Of a DNA stretch of 64,000 nt, positions 44,072-58,600 are shown in pieces. Made by a program: the position numbers and the translations under genes. Positions within the stretch are counted from its first letter, which is position 1. Each line of letters opens with the position of its first letter. The notes beneath the pieces are model-generated. The model had not been told where the DNA came from. It saw nothing but the letters and a program-made list of their open reading frames with translations, and did no database searches. The stretch comes from Saxidomus purpurata (lineage: Eukaryota > Mollusca > Bivalvia > Venerida > Veneridae), in NCBI GenBank assembly GCA_022818135.1, contig JAFMSR010000015.1:36797917-36861916 (forward strand). Direction: 5' to 3'.

Positions 44072-47000
44072 GTCAGTATTTTTATATCGATTTATTTTAT
44101 TGATTGTTATTATTTGCTTACTACAAGGTATACTAGGATTTAACCCGTGAGCTATGACCTATTGTAGAATATATAAATATAATAGTACAGTCACGACTCA
44201 ATGTAGCCTAATTAATTTGGGTCATCGATTTGACCTGGTTTTGTTTTAGTTTTAGAGATGTCAAACCTCAGAGCCTAATTTTAATACGCTATAAAACCAA
44301 CGGAAATTTGCCGTGTTCAACAAACCCGTGTATCCATCAAACTACGTACAAGAAATGAATTATCTGCCATAGAATGCTCATGAACTTGATTGATTAGTTA
44401 TTTTTCTTTCAAGTGATCGTAAAATTATATTTCTTATTCAACTTTTGAATAGATCCAGAGCATTTAAACTCGGAAACGCATCGCCTAGCGCTGTGCGGCA
44501 GACATTTTCCGTATGACGTCATGTTAACGGGAACTATTTTGACAACCATCGTATACAAACATATATTTATGGCAAGCGAAATGCACATTAATTCTTTAAA
44601 CTATAGGTTTAACAGTTAAACCCATAGTTTAACACCTCTTAAACCCCTAGTTTCAGGTGCCGTTTGCACATTAATTCTTAAACCGTGGTTTAAAGTCTTA
44701 AACCATAGTTTAAAGTCTGTGAAACCCATAGTTTAAGAGACGACCAATCAAATGAGCTGAAACCCCGGTTTAAAGTGTCACGTGACTCGTCAAAACGTTG
44801 TTATACATATAATACTTTAAACTGTGGTTTAAGACATTAATCTAGGGTTTTACGCGCCAAATGCACATTAATTCAGTTAACTCTTAAACCTATAGTTTAA
44901 CAACTCTTAAACCCATAGTTTCAGGTGCCGTTTGCACATTAATTTCTTAAACCGTGCTTTAAAGTCTTAAACCGTAGTTTAAAGTCTGTTAAACCCATAG
45001 TTTAAGAGACAACCAATGAAATTAGCTGAAACCCCGGTTTAAAGTGTCACATGACACACTACTTGACGCACTAATATAATAACGAATGATATACGTGTAG
45101 AAAATCTGTATTTGAAAAATTTTAATTTCGCATTTTAAATTTGATTTAGTTTATACATTGTAAACAATTATTTGGACAATATCTAAAAGTAATCATTTTG
45201 GATATGAAAAAAGATTAGCGCAAAGCGTAAACTTGTTTTTTTATCCATTCATTCATTCAATACAATATTTCTTTAAATATGCGTTTTAACCCATTTTTTT
45301 TAAAGAAACATTGATCTGACACCCTCGTGAAAAATCAACGGTCACAACGACTTGAAATTGCTTGTATATTTGTTATAATTATTTGACAATTTGCAATATT
45401 TCGGATGTTAAATAAGAATATTTGGCTACACGGTCCTAGTATGACAGGTTACAGTATATGAAAAAACTACATTTCCCAAAAAAATGTACTTGTAACAAGT
45501 TTTGTACAAAACAAAACATATATCATAGACTTTAATTTCTCATACGAAACCGGAAATGATCGAAAACCAATCCGAAATTAAACTTCACTTTGTATACAAA
45601 CAGGCAACTGAATTAATAAATTTGGTCACAGCGCCACTATGTAACGGCATGACATCATGTTACTATGGGGGCTGCTAGTCATTTTACAGGCGGGCAGTTT
45701 ACCTAAATATTGTTTCTGCTAAGCACCAGTACTAGACTCCTCTTCTCCGTTTGAAACTAACAATTTTCTCACATAAAGAGACATGGTCGGTAGGAATACT
45801 CGATTCTATACGGTGCACGATATTTCGCAGAAAGACATTTCGTCGACTACGACACTTCGTCGAATAAGATAGTTGGTCTAATACGACAGTTTGTCAAAGA
45901 TAACACTACGACATGTGGTCGAAAACTAGTTTTAACACTACAGCATTTGGTCGAAAACTGTCAAATTGCAAATAATCCCTTTGTTATTGACTTGTATTCT
46001 TAAAGCTTACGTTGTGCACAAAAACTTTGATACAAGAGTATAATATATCAATAGTGCACGGCGATCTCCATGCTGGTCTTTATTCATAGGGTGGTCTCTA
46101 AGTTTTCAGGATCACGGCGCCGCGAGACTCGAACACAAGTAGAACGGTCTAATACATAATGGTCAATTCGTTACAAAAACTAAACTTGCCTAAAGCTCAC
46201 ATACTAGAAGGTAAATAGCAAATAGAAAAATAGTATCATTGAAGCCTGTACAGCATTACTTTTACTAGGTTTAGTAAGACATAATATAATGCCTCTCAAA
46301 CATTCCATGATCTGTGGAAAACACGTTTTCTAATTTGGTTTTACGTTTTGCGTCGTATGATTGACCGATGCATTATACAGACGATAACCTATGTCATGTT
46401 GTGAATGTTTATTAATTGTAAATACAAAATAAGTGCCTCTAGCTTTTCATTTACGGGCAGTTTACCTATAACCATTGTTTCGAACCAGTACTACGTGTAG
46501 ATCCATATCGTCCGTAATAAGCTATATTTTTGGGCTCACGCAAAGAAACATGTTCTGCAGCAATGCTCGAACCCACGAAGGTGAATCGCATCTGTATAAG
46601 GTGGGATTAGAGGGATTGGGGTGGTTTCATCAGGACAGACAAGCTTGTCACAAGGTGATATTACGCTATGATGATTTTAAATCAATTTTAAGCTTTGAAG
46701 ACTGAAAATGGATAATGTCCGCTTCTGCCAAATAATGAAGGGACTAATGTCTCCTTGTGCAAAATTGGGCGGGTTGTTTAACGCGAGTGTTGCTCGCATT
46801 CTTCACACGTCACATTTAAGTATGAATACATTTAAATTACCTGTAATATTTAAATTTATAAGTAAAGCAAAATCATGTTTATAGTTTGTACTAATTCAAT
46901 TTAGATCGATTGTGAAGAAATCTTGAAACTTATGCGGTCACTAGAGTCCGCTTCCTGGAAAAAACAGTACTGGTGTCGCAACCCCGGTGGGGTTCGAACC

Positions 47001-50000
47001 CGCAACCTCCGGGATGAGCGGCAGACACCCTAACCTCTACATCACCATTCATAATATAAGATAACTAGATATGATGATTATTTTTTCATGACAAATTGAA
47101 TTATATTTAAACCTCCGTCCTAAAAACGTTATATTAGGACCCCGCTCAAACTGAAATTGGGTTGAAGTGGATCAGGTCTATGACCCTTCATTGTTTTATT
47201 ACCTGTCTCTTATCGGGATATTGCCTACGGCTAAAGTCGTGCCTTGCTTTTTATAGTACTATATCGGTCTGTATCCTCTGAAGCTTTAAAACATTTTACC
47301 GGATATACATGTAATTTTTTATAAGAAGCTGTTAAAACCATGTTAACCAATAATATACAGGCGCGGCATAATTAGTTAAGTGTTTTCATGTTTCCAGTAT
47401 AATGTAATTTTTTTATAAGTTTCTAACATGTGTCAGAAAAAAAGGTCAAAATAAACGCTAATACACGCCACTGACGTAATCAACTCCCGATAAAATTTAA
47501 GTTATTTTATAATCATAAACGGCATGATAAATGTAACATTTCCTATTTTTAATGATATTTTTTCATTTCTCTGAGACTTTACTAATTTGATCTGTTTTAA
47601 GTTTAAAATTCGTCATTGTCATATTAGTATACTTTTTATGATCAGTTAAATTAAAACGCGCAAAATGTGACCATGTTTACTAAAAAAAAAGTTAATCTTT
47701 TAACTTGCGCATAAGCAGGGATCGTATATACAGGGCCGTTAATTTAATAAATCCTGGCATAAGCTATAACAACTATGAAAGTATTTAAGAATCAAAAACG
47801 GGTTAGAATAAAACAATCATTCTAGATTATGGTGATATAAAATATATATAAAGAAAGGAAAAGGGACTGTTTTTAAGTTTTGTTTAAAAAGGTATTGTCG
47901 CACGGATGTCCCATAATGCTGCTCTAACACGTCCGAATGATCAGTTCGTCTGCTCGCTTATTGATGCTTTATGGCCGGACATTACGTAACATTTATAATG
48001 ACCTGTAATAAAATACTTATGCTGTATACTAGGTTTGGATTTGTGCATTCTATTAAAAAAATAAAAAAATCTGTCAATGAAACGGATATATGTTTATGCC
48101 CTAAATGAATGTTTTAGCTAAAACTATACACATAGATATTTTTTCATTAAATGTAATACAAGTCGGATCTAGAACGTCATATTTTACCGACCCCAACAGT
48201 TCTCGCATTAATGCTGTAAAAGGTGTATTTTTTTATTCTGTCAAAGTTATATGAATTATACAAGCAATTCCAAGTCTTTGTCACTGTCGATTTTTAACGA
48301 GGATGTTGGATCAGTGTTTCTTTGATATAGTGGTTTAAAGCGCAAATATAAAAAATATGATATTGTGATAACTAAATAAACAAATAAATGAATAACATTA
48401 CATGTTTACACCATGCGCTAAAATGTTTTATGAACAGTTACTTGTTATGTTACAAAAATCCCCTAAATTACATCCGAAGATAACATATAAATAATGACCA
48501 AAGAGTTGTTTTTGACAGCCTATGTCATGTTAGGAATGTTTACACACAAATTCCACGCGTCACAATGAAAGGTCACGTGATACTTTAAACTGTGGTTTCA
48601 GCTAATTTGGTTGGTTGTCTCTTAAACTAGGGGTTTAACAGAACACGTGACACGTTAAACCGTGGTTTCAGCTCACTTGATTAGTTGTCTCTTAAACTAT
48701 GGGTTTAACAGACTTTAAACTACGGTTTAAGACTTTAAACCACGGTTTAAGAAATTAATGTGCAAACGGCATCTGCAACTATGAGTTTAAGAGTTAAACC
48801 TAGGGTTTAACAGATTAAATGTGCATTCGGCGCCTAAAACCCTAGATTAATGTCTTAAACCACAGTTTAAAGTAAAATTGTATGTAATTGTCGTTTTAAC
48901 GAGTCACGTGACACTTTAAACCGGGGTTTCAGCTCATTTGATTGGTCGTCTCTTAAACTATGGGTTTAACAGACTTTAAACTACGGTTTAAGACTTTAAA
49001 CCACGGTTTAAGAATTAATGTGCAAACGGCACCTGAAACTTGGGGTTTAAGAGGTGTTAAACTATGGGTTTAACTGTTAAACCTATAGTTTAAAGGATTA
49101 ATGTGCATTTTGCTTGCCATATATATTTTTTTAATGTTTTATTGTATTTTTGAGAAATTGTAACAACATCCTTACATTTAGCTCAGTGGAAGATTTTTCA
49201 CACACTTGGAGCGACGACCAGTTGTAAACCGTGAAAGCATATAATATAGGTGGTAATTTTCATTCATTGAAATAAGTGGATTTGGTACAACTTCGTAATG
49301 GTCAGTTGAACAGATTTACACTTTTCAAAGATTATTCAAGTAGATTTGTACTAAATGCTCTTGTTAACATGTTTATATTCATGATATACGCTGTTCAAAG
49401 AACCCATGAGCATGCCCGTCTTTACTGTCTACGATCGTAATTAGACGTGGAAGAAAGCGCACACCCAAACACTATCTCTGGCTTCGACGCCGATTCAATT
49501 AAACAAGGCTCAATGCATAAGAACTTACTTTTTATAGTACATAAATGATCATAAAAATTGCAGCACTAGAAGATACATGAGACAAAATACAATCAAACTG
49601 TAATCGTAGTTGTAACTATACATGATTGCGTTATGAATTGATAAATATCGCTCAAAGTGATTATCATAATTTCATGAAGACACTTCTCACTGATTAATAT
49701 ACATGGATTAATTAAAAGTTACACAGTTATAATTATGCATCTGTATGAAAATTTCATTCCTTCTTCTGTAAAAAATGGTTAACTATCCTGTTTAAAAATT
49801 GAAAAACCAATATATTCACTTGCATCTGTCAGTGAGAGAAATTACTTCTTAGTGTTCATGTCATGAATGCATGAATGCTTTCAAACAATCCTGTATTTTA
49901 AGCAGATTCTTCACAATAATTAAATATGGTCATTTTTACAACAAACTATATTATAAATATGTACCAAGTGAACATATTTGCGCTTTGTACTTAATAGGAA

Positions 50001-53000
50001 TCATTGCCAATGGAAGTGGTACTGTTGAAACGGAAACATTTTCAAGATATGACCTTACATTTGAGATAGTGAAGCACTTTATTGATACCACAGAGCTTTA
50101 TGAGGTCTATAGATCAGGTAAGAGATGCGTGTTCATTCGTGCACTGAACTTTCAATTATCATTTAACTGGAAATTGTTTTATTCTTCATTAGTTCCAATT
50201 AGAAATAAAATGGCAAACGTTCAAATGTACACCTTAACCAGTCGGCAAGTCATAAAACACTTCAAAATAATGTGGATGTAATGTGTATGACTCTTATTGT
50301 GTCACTCGTATCTATAAACTTGGCTACTTCTGAATCCTGTGTACCTGGTAGGTATCCCGTAATAATTACTGAACTAAATGGTGACTGACTCATTGGCATT
50401 ACTAGAGAGGACACCTGCTGATATACTTTCGACATCAAACTCCCATGGCGGATACCAAAACAATAGGCCTAATTAGCGTTTAGTATTTGAAAATACCTCT
50501 GCCAAATGTGTGTATGATATTTTAGCCAATTGATAGTTTGTCAATAGTTCAAATTCAGGTGACTTTTAATGCGTCACTCGGCATGCTTTCATTATTATTA
50601 TATTGGAAGATGTCATTATTTATATTTATCATAGTTAAAAGTTTTGACGCCGATAAGAAAGTTGACACCATCGTGTTGCTGGACTATGATGTCGCTGTTT
50701 TGAAAACACCACAAATTCTGACGACGCAAAACAAGAAACTTATAAGAAGTGGAGCAAGGAATTTACATGGTCAAACGGTACTTTAATAATTTAAGCATTG
50801 GACTGTTGTACCTTTTTACTCTACGATCACTAGTAACTCTTTTATTACATATTTCTCAAAAAACATTTTCTTAGATATAATACAAACTGTAATCCCTAGT
50901 CATTATAAAACACAGTACTCACCAACAATCAGACTTGCAAGCAAATGACATCTCACAATGAGAAAGAGGCAGCATTTCAGCTGATATAATAACCGTTCAA
51001 AGGTAAATCCACCGCCAAGCGCAAGGGCTATGGACAACATAAATAATGTAGAAAAAAACAATAAGCAGGCACACAGTCATATAGACACAAAACTACGTCA
51101 TATTTATTTGTTGTTCTTTTTAAATCAAACCTGAAAAGTTGCAATAGCTTTAAGTTTTGCCTTAATTGAACAGTAAAAATGAAAACGTATAGCAATTTGT
51201 AGTATCATAATATTGATTTTCGGCGTTGGCTGTATAAGCTTGGTTTTGATCTACTTTTTGCACCTATCAAATCGCGGTGAAGAGAATTTGTATACGACAC
51301 TCTTGAAAACATTGTCGCTTCATTGATAAATTATGTAACAGCCGATCTAAAGATAGACTGCATAAATTTAGACAATGTTATGTTGTCTCTCATTGAACGA
51401 AAAGACAAAGCGTCTTAAGTCGCTTGTGATTGGGTAAGATGTCTTTTCCACAATGCTTTATATTTTATAAATGTTCGCAATATTGAATACACTATTTTAA
51501 AGTTGTACTTGGTAAATTCACATTTCCCATATTTAATTGCAACTCCAGCTTTTCTGTCACAAAATATTTGTATTTATACAGAAACGATTGAAAAAAGCAG
51601 ACAGGTTTGACGCCCTTTCATGTGACACAGATAGCGAAGTGATCCCTGCTACCATATACGAGGACACATATTGTAAAATGGATTTAAATATAACCCAAGT
51701 AGATAGGTAACACCCTTTATACGTTTGCAATGATTGAAATGTACTGTAACCGAAATTAAATAACGATTTGTGTCAGTAAGAAATAACAGTTTACTATTTA
51801 CACCAATTACAAAATTATTCAATATTTTTCGGAAATAAATTTGCACAACACTGAATTATGATTGAATATGATGAAAGGTATCGAACCTTCATTGAGTTTG
51901 ACATTGTCTTACAGTGTCACAGTGATTTATTATGAAAAAAACCCGGCTTACCCGTTTCACGCTTACATGTACATCATCCCAAAAGACAACAATGATATAA
52001 TGTATTCTTCAATTTTGATATTGCCGTACATTATATAACAATCTTTATCAATTTACTTCATGTCCAATACTTTATTATATATAGATGTAAACAATGAATG
52101 TTTTTGTTTGTGGTGGTAGTTTTACCTTATTGCTGTACAGTACATAAATACATAAATACAACGAAGTATCATAGCAACGAAGTCAAGTCATTCTTGAATA
52201 CATTGATATATTTTCAGAGATGAAGTTATATTGAAAATGCCTGGACCTCGGGCACTTCGGTCTTTAATAAAGTCTTTAAAATGGTCTTCGATCATAATAC
52301 TGTACGATAGCTCAACAGGTATCATAAGTATAAAACATATTTTGTTTGAATTATACATAACACGGAAACAGTTCAATTAGTTCTTGCTCTTATGTTAATT
52401 TGAAATAAAATGCTTTTACCAAATGAAATCGTTCAGGGAATAAATCATGTCATTGATTTCATATCATTTACTCTCTAATAAGATCATATAGATGAGATGA
52501 CATTGTTTGTATCTATATATTTATAACGTCATTAGTAAATGCTGGGTATATTTATATCTGTTTTATTAAAATGGGGAGGGATCACTTTGCTTTTATTTAA
52601 GATTGCCTGAATAATGCACACTCTTACTTTTATCACTTATTGCACGTTTCAATATTATATTATGAAAACAAAGGGTATTCATGTTTTGATAATAAAACGC
52701 AGCTTTTCTTTAAAACCTTAAATGTTGCTATATTTAAGTCGTTGTAAAGAAAATTGATCTCCAAATATGACTCGCTCAATTAACGTTAAGGCATGATACT
52801 ATACATGTATAACGCTCAAAATGTTTGAGCAGAAAGTGAACGAATAGGTATACTTAATGGCTTGCAATTACCGTCACTGCATACTATACACTGAATAGTC
52901 TATGCACCTACACCGTGACGTCAACATTCGATGAACGGACATTTATCTACTGTCGCCATCCATCGATTTAGCGTAAAAGCAAATTGTATTATCTTAGGTC

Positions 53001-55586
53001 AAAAACCCGATTTTGCCACAGCAATGTTTATATTGTCATATACCCTTACTCTGATTTAACAGAAAGTGAAACATCAGCACTTGTCGATGGAATATCTAAA
53101 GATGGCGTTCTGTTTGCACTCTTCAATACGGAGCAAGTAGACAATATGCAGACTCTGTTACATGAAATTTATCATTCAAGAATCAACAAGATGGCAGACA
53201 TAATGATTGTAATTGTGTGCCGATTGGATTGTATAACAAAGGTTTTACAAAATGTAAGTATGTGCAAAATATCACCCGCTTGTACAACGATTGCACTTTT
53301 GATTTAGTAAACTCTTGTGTAAAAACACCAAACGACATGTTGTGTAACCATACTTGTCAATGGTGTTACAACTTGGTTGTGCAGACACATAAAGCAACGC
53401 AGAAAGTGTTGAGATTGCTTTGCTAAAAGTGGAATATATTGCAAATAAAACAGATAACATTTCAAAACAAGACTGCATTGACTACACATAATGAAGACTT
53501 GTCATCTTGTGACAGGGTATTGTCAATATAGCCGTTAAATCTTTTCATGACTTCCCGTTTAGTAAACATAATTTGATACTACTAATTATACCCCCAAAAC
53601 GAAGTTTAGGGGGGTATATAGGAGTCACCCGGTGGTTGGTCGGTCGGTCGGTCGGTTGGTCGGTCGGTCGGTCGGTCGGGCGGTCTGTTGCATTTTCCTT
53701 GTCCGGAGCATAACTTGAAAACTACTAGTTGGAATTCAATACAACTTCATACAATGGTCAAGCACAATGAGAGGAAGTGCAGTGCACAAGAACTATAACT
53801 CCATCTTGACTAATTACAGAGTTATTGCCCTTTGTTACTTTTCCTTGTCCGGAGCATAACTTGAAAACTACTAGTTGGAATTCAATACAACTTCATACAA
53901 TGGTCAAGCACATTGAGAAGAAGTGCAGTGCACAAGAACTATAACTCCATCTTGACTAATTACAGAGTTATTGCCCTTTGTTACTTTTCCTTGTCCAGAG
54001 CATAACTTGAAAACTACTGGTTGGAATTCAATACAACTTCATACAATGGTCAAGCACATTGAGAGGAAGTGCAGTGCACAAGAACCATAACTCCATCTTG
54101 ACTAATTACAGAGTTATTGCCCTTTGTTACTTTTCCTTGTCCGGAGCATAACTTGAAATCTATTGGTTGGAATTCAATAAAACTTCATACAATGATCAAG
54201 CACACTCAGAGGAAGTGCAGTGTACAAGAACAATAACTCTATCTTGAGTATTTACTGAGTTATTGCCCTTTGTTAGTTTTCCTTGTCCGAAGCATAACTT
54301 GAAAACTACTAGTTGGAATTCAATACAACTTCATACAATGGTCAAGCACAGTGAGAGGGAGTGCAGTGCACAAGAACTATAACTCCATCTTGACTAATTA
54401 CAGAGTTATTGCCCTTTGTTACTTTTCCTTGTCCGGAGCATAACTTGAAATCTATTGGTTGGAATTCAATAAAACTTCATACAATGATCAAGCACACTAA
54501 GAGGAGGAGTGCAGTGTAAAACACAAGAACAATAACCTTATCTTGAGTATTTACTGAGTTATTGCCCTTTGTTAGTTTTCCTTGTCCGAAGCATAACTTG
54601 AAAACTACTAGTTGGAATTCAATACAACTTCATACAATGGTCAAGCACAGTGAGAGGGAGTGCAGTACACAAGAACTATAACTCCATCTTGACTAATTAC
54701 AGAGTTATTGCCCTTTGTTACTTTTCCTTGTCCGGGGCAAAAATAGAAAAATACTGGTTGGAATTCAAACTTAATATGGTTGGATTCAATACACAACTTC
54801 ATACAATGATCAAGCACACTCAGAGGAAGTGCAGTGTACAAGAACTATAACTCTATCTTGAGTATTTACTGAGTTATTGCCCTTTGTTACTTTTTTTTTC
54901 TTTTTCTTGTCCGAAGCATAACTTGAAAACTACTAGTTGGAATTCAGTACAACCTCATACAATGGTCAAGTACATTTAGAGGAAGTGCAGTGCACAGGAA
55001 CCATAACTCCATCTTGACTCATTACAGAGTTATTACCCTTTGTTACTTTTCCTTGTCCAGAGCATAACTTGAAAACTTCTGGTTGGAATTCAATACAACT
55101 TCATACAATGGTCAAGCACAGTGAGAGGGAGTGCAGTGCACAGGAACCATAACTCCATCTTGACTAATTACAGAGTTATTGCCCTTTGTTACTTTTCCCT
55201 GTCTGGAGCATTTTTCGAAAACTACAAGTTGGAATTCAATACAACTTTCAAACTCAATGGTCAAGCACAATCAATGAGAGGAACTGCTAAGAACAATATC
55301 TCTTTTTAGTTTGTTTGCAAGGTATTATGTTACTACGAACTTCTTCAGTTTATAAAGCAATCCTTTTGGGGGTATTAATCACATTTAGTGATAGCTCTAG
55401 TTTAGGTAGCTGGTAAAATGTCGATGCTATAATATCTAAATGGAGATTACGGAGAAAATCATTACCATCTGTTTCGTCTTCTGACTGCCATAACACAGAC
55501 AATAATAAAAGTCGATTTTTGTATTCAAATCATTTATGAATGTACGAGTATTTATGGCGTTTGTAATATAGATGAACAAATTGCAA

Positions 55587-55681
<95 letters not shown>

Positions 55682-58600
55682 TTATTTTTTTTTTTTTTTG
55701 GTTTTTTGGGGGGGGGGCTTTCGCAAAAAAAAGTTTGAGTTTGAGTTTGTACTATAGCTTAATGTAATGACATACGATATCTGCAAACGGGGTGTTAATA
55801 CTACATACTAATCTTTCAGGCGAATAAGTTCGATTCTTTAAGTGATTCCAAGACACTACTGAAGAAGTTTTCAAAATGGTTGATTATTGCGTACGATCAT
55901 AGCAAATGCGTTTCAGAGATACTGAAGACATGTGCCAATGACCTTGACAATGTTGCTTTAATTGCAGTCCCACAGTATAGAAATACTGGCATCGAGGTAA
56001 GGATTTAAAAATACATTTGTAGAGATACATATATTGTATATGACAAACATATATAGTATGCCCAGTTAATTCAATTTGATCACTTATAAATTTAACAACT
56101 CTTTGTTCACAGTGAAGTGCTAAGTATAACACTGTTATTCTCCTAGCCACAAATCCCTAAAAAAAGCATGCTAAAATACTGTAAAAAAGGATTTTTGATA
56201 GTGTCCGACTGAATCCCATTCGATGCTTTTGACGATATATTTAAACTAGTCTTGTTACAATACAAACGTGAAGCGTTCAGATTTATATTAGCGATATATG
56301 TGTATCCTGTCTTTAATGTAAAGCTATAGCCCGTAAAGGGATTACATAAATTGCGGGATGCATATTTGGCAAAGAAAATAAAATATGCTTTCATGACAAT
56401 GATGGATTCAGTTAGTGTTAGGTACGGTTTTAACTCATTAAATTGGGAAAACGAAATTGTCGAAATTGTGGTCACATAGAAAATTTCACATTTTAGTAAA
56501 CTAACACCTCCATAATCGTTTGATCCTGACCGCTTTTACGAACACGCACAACATCAATATAAACTTCGGGTATATATATACGAAGCGTAAATTAATTCAC
56601 GTTTTTGTTACGTTTTAAAGGCTATGACTGAAATCATCGATTCATCTGTATTGAATTTACTTCGGACACAAGTCGTACTCAACAGCCAAGCAGACTTTAA
56701 GGAAAATTTCGTAAACGAATTGCATAAGGTATTTTATCATTAATACATAGAAAAGCTGATTTGACTAGAGACGTGTATCTTTTGTCAAATATTTTGGCAA
56801 GTTGGTGTACACGTAACATTCCACACATTCCTGCTCAACAATAATAAAAACAAGTATATCCGTTACAAATACATGCTCAAATGTCTCTTAGATGTACATT
56901 AACATAAGTATGTTTGAAAAATGAAGAAATTAGAATATGTACACCAGCAAAAGGTTCTTTCTTTAGTAGATTCTGCTGCTTCATTACCTTTGCCTTTGCT
57001 AACAATAAAGAGTCAAAATTTAATATTAAATTTAGAATAAATACGATTTCCAGCATTCAAAGTAAAGTTTGTACTGATATTTCGTGCTTAAACTAACAAA
57101 AGTCTGTTATAACAGTAATACCCAATTTCATATGTACACATCTAAAGTTTCACTTTAGAGTGTTCAAACATGGAGTCCATGGAATAGATGTCAGGCATAC
57201 TACATTGACACGCTGTTGTGGACGGGTTACGGAAGAGAATTTAGTTCAGTTGGGTTAGCTGATATCAATGGCAATGTAGTCCTTCATTCAGACATATTTC
57301 CAAATGCAAAACATGGATACAACAAAAGGAAGTTTCTTGTATCAACACTTCAGGTAAACATAAGGGCTTGACGAAGTTCTTTTCACACTCATGACAGGCA
57401 GTCAAGATTCAAAAATGTTTTAAACGTTTAAATCAGTCAATTAATTCAAACTTTTGTTGTGTTTTTCTTCTGATTGGGATTAAGTTTACTTCCTTGTGCT
57501 GGAGACTCTAAAATGTGTACTCTGAACAGTACAAGTGGTTTTCAAAATAAGAAGACTTACGCGCTTCTGTAGACATGTTATTGGTACATGTACTCGTATG
57601 TGCACGAATATTTGTAAACCTGTTGGACATCTCAACAGCAACGGCACATAACAGTTTAACACCATTGGATTTGCAAGCGTTTAAACATTTATTACTCGTA
57701 TACGCTGACGATATTTTTGTCAGCTTGAATCCTACCTATAAGAACGTATACATAAATTCGCATAGTACTTGGACTATTCCAGGTTACAGATTCTGTAATA
57801 AGTTAAACTGTTTTTGCCGATGTGCTATTTCCAAAGGCACTGTTTATAGGTGGGTAAACGTATAATAAGGGTTGCAAACATGTGTACAGATGTTTAGATG
57901 TGTACAATTTTGATGAAAGATTTTCTTCAATACCAATGGTCCTGGTGTGCGAATACCCAATGCACCTGTAACTGGAAAGTTTTATGGTGATAAAGTTCTG
58001 AAACCGGACAGAAAACATTACCTTAATCTTCGCGCACAATTTGACTTGTAACTGAACAAAAGAGTAAAATTGTGAAGCAGTTTCTGGGGACCAACAATTG
58101 CAGCTCCATACCCGCAAGACCTAAGTCTCTGCCGACTTCATTAACTAAACGAGATGCTTGCTGGTCGCCGCTACAGTGTCGGAAGCGATTTCGGTAGTGC
58201 TGTGTATCCGTTTCGGCGAATGATACCAAGGACAGACAAGTCTCCATGTCATGAATATTTCGGATCCATACATCAATCATATGTTACGGGAAATAATGGA
58301 TTTATATAAGAAATTGGCTGTAATGTAACTTATTCCTCGTAAAGCAGTTGTACCTACTTCTAAATGTGTACAAGTAGCATCCATATAGCTTTAAAATTGT
58401 CTCCAGGTCTTGATTTAATGTATGTCAAAACAAGAATATACATTTGTATATAATATTGAATTTTATTTATTTATCTCTAACATAATTTGCACGAAAAACT
58501 TTGCTCAAACATAAACAACAACATTTTGATTCAACTTTAAAAAACGCAAAAGAAAGAGTAGTGCAATACGCTTCAGATTCATGGACACGTTAACTTTTCG

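Larger units (their letters stand above)
44570..49119. mobile_element. 4.55-kb DNA transposon with ~500-bp inverted arms made of AAACC..GGTTT palindromes
   Basis: The ends are TGGCAAGCGAAATGCACATT and AATGTGCATTTTGCTTGCCA. The whole left arm (44570-45070) is mirrored at 48585-49119. Each arm holds a dozen or more short palindromes such as TTAAACCGTGGTTTAA, TTAAACTATGGGTTTAA and AAACCCCGGTTTAA, separated by TAAAGTC/CATTAATT spacers. ATATATTT lies just outside both ends (44561-44568 and 49121-49128) and is probably the target duplication. The interior carries SINEs but no recognised transposase. It sits in intron 1 of the receptor gene. Confidence 0.82.

Noticed and set aside
44580..45030. Regularly spaced palindromes resembling a CRISPR array
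   Set aside because: Repeats are short, variable and not separated by unique spacers. They are the subterminal motifs of an animal transposon mirrored at the other end.
46980..47040. Candidate tRNA gene on the minus strand (perfect B box)
   Set aside because: The acceptor and anticodon stems do not form; the layout fits a tRNA-derived SINE head.
55572..55757. Glycine-rich ORF
   Set aside because: It is the translation of the 94-G homopolymer.
57575..57865. ORF containing YADDI, resembling the catalytic motif of reverse transcriptases
   Set aside because: Only five residues match. Nothing upstream or downstream resembles the enzyme, and the stretch is intron sequence between receptor exons 9 and 10.
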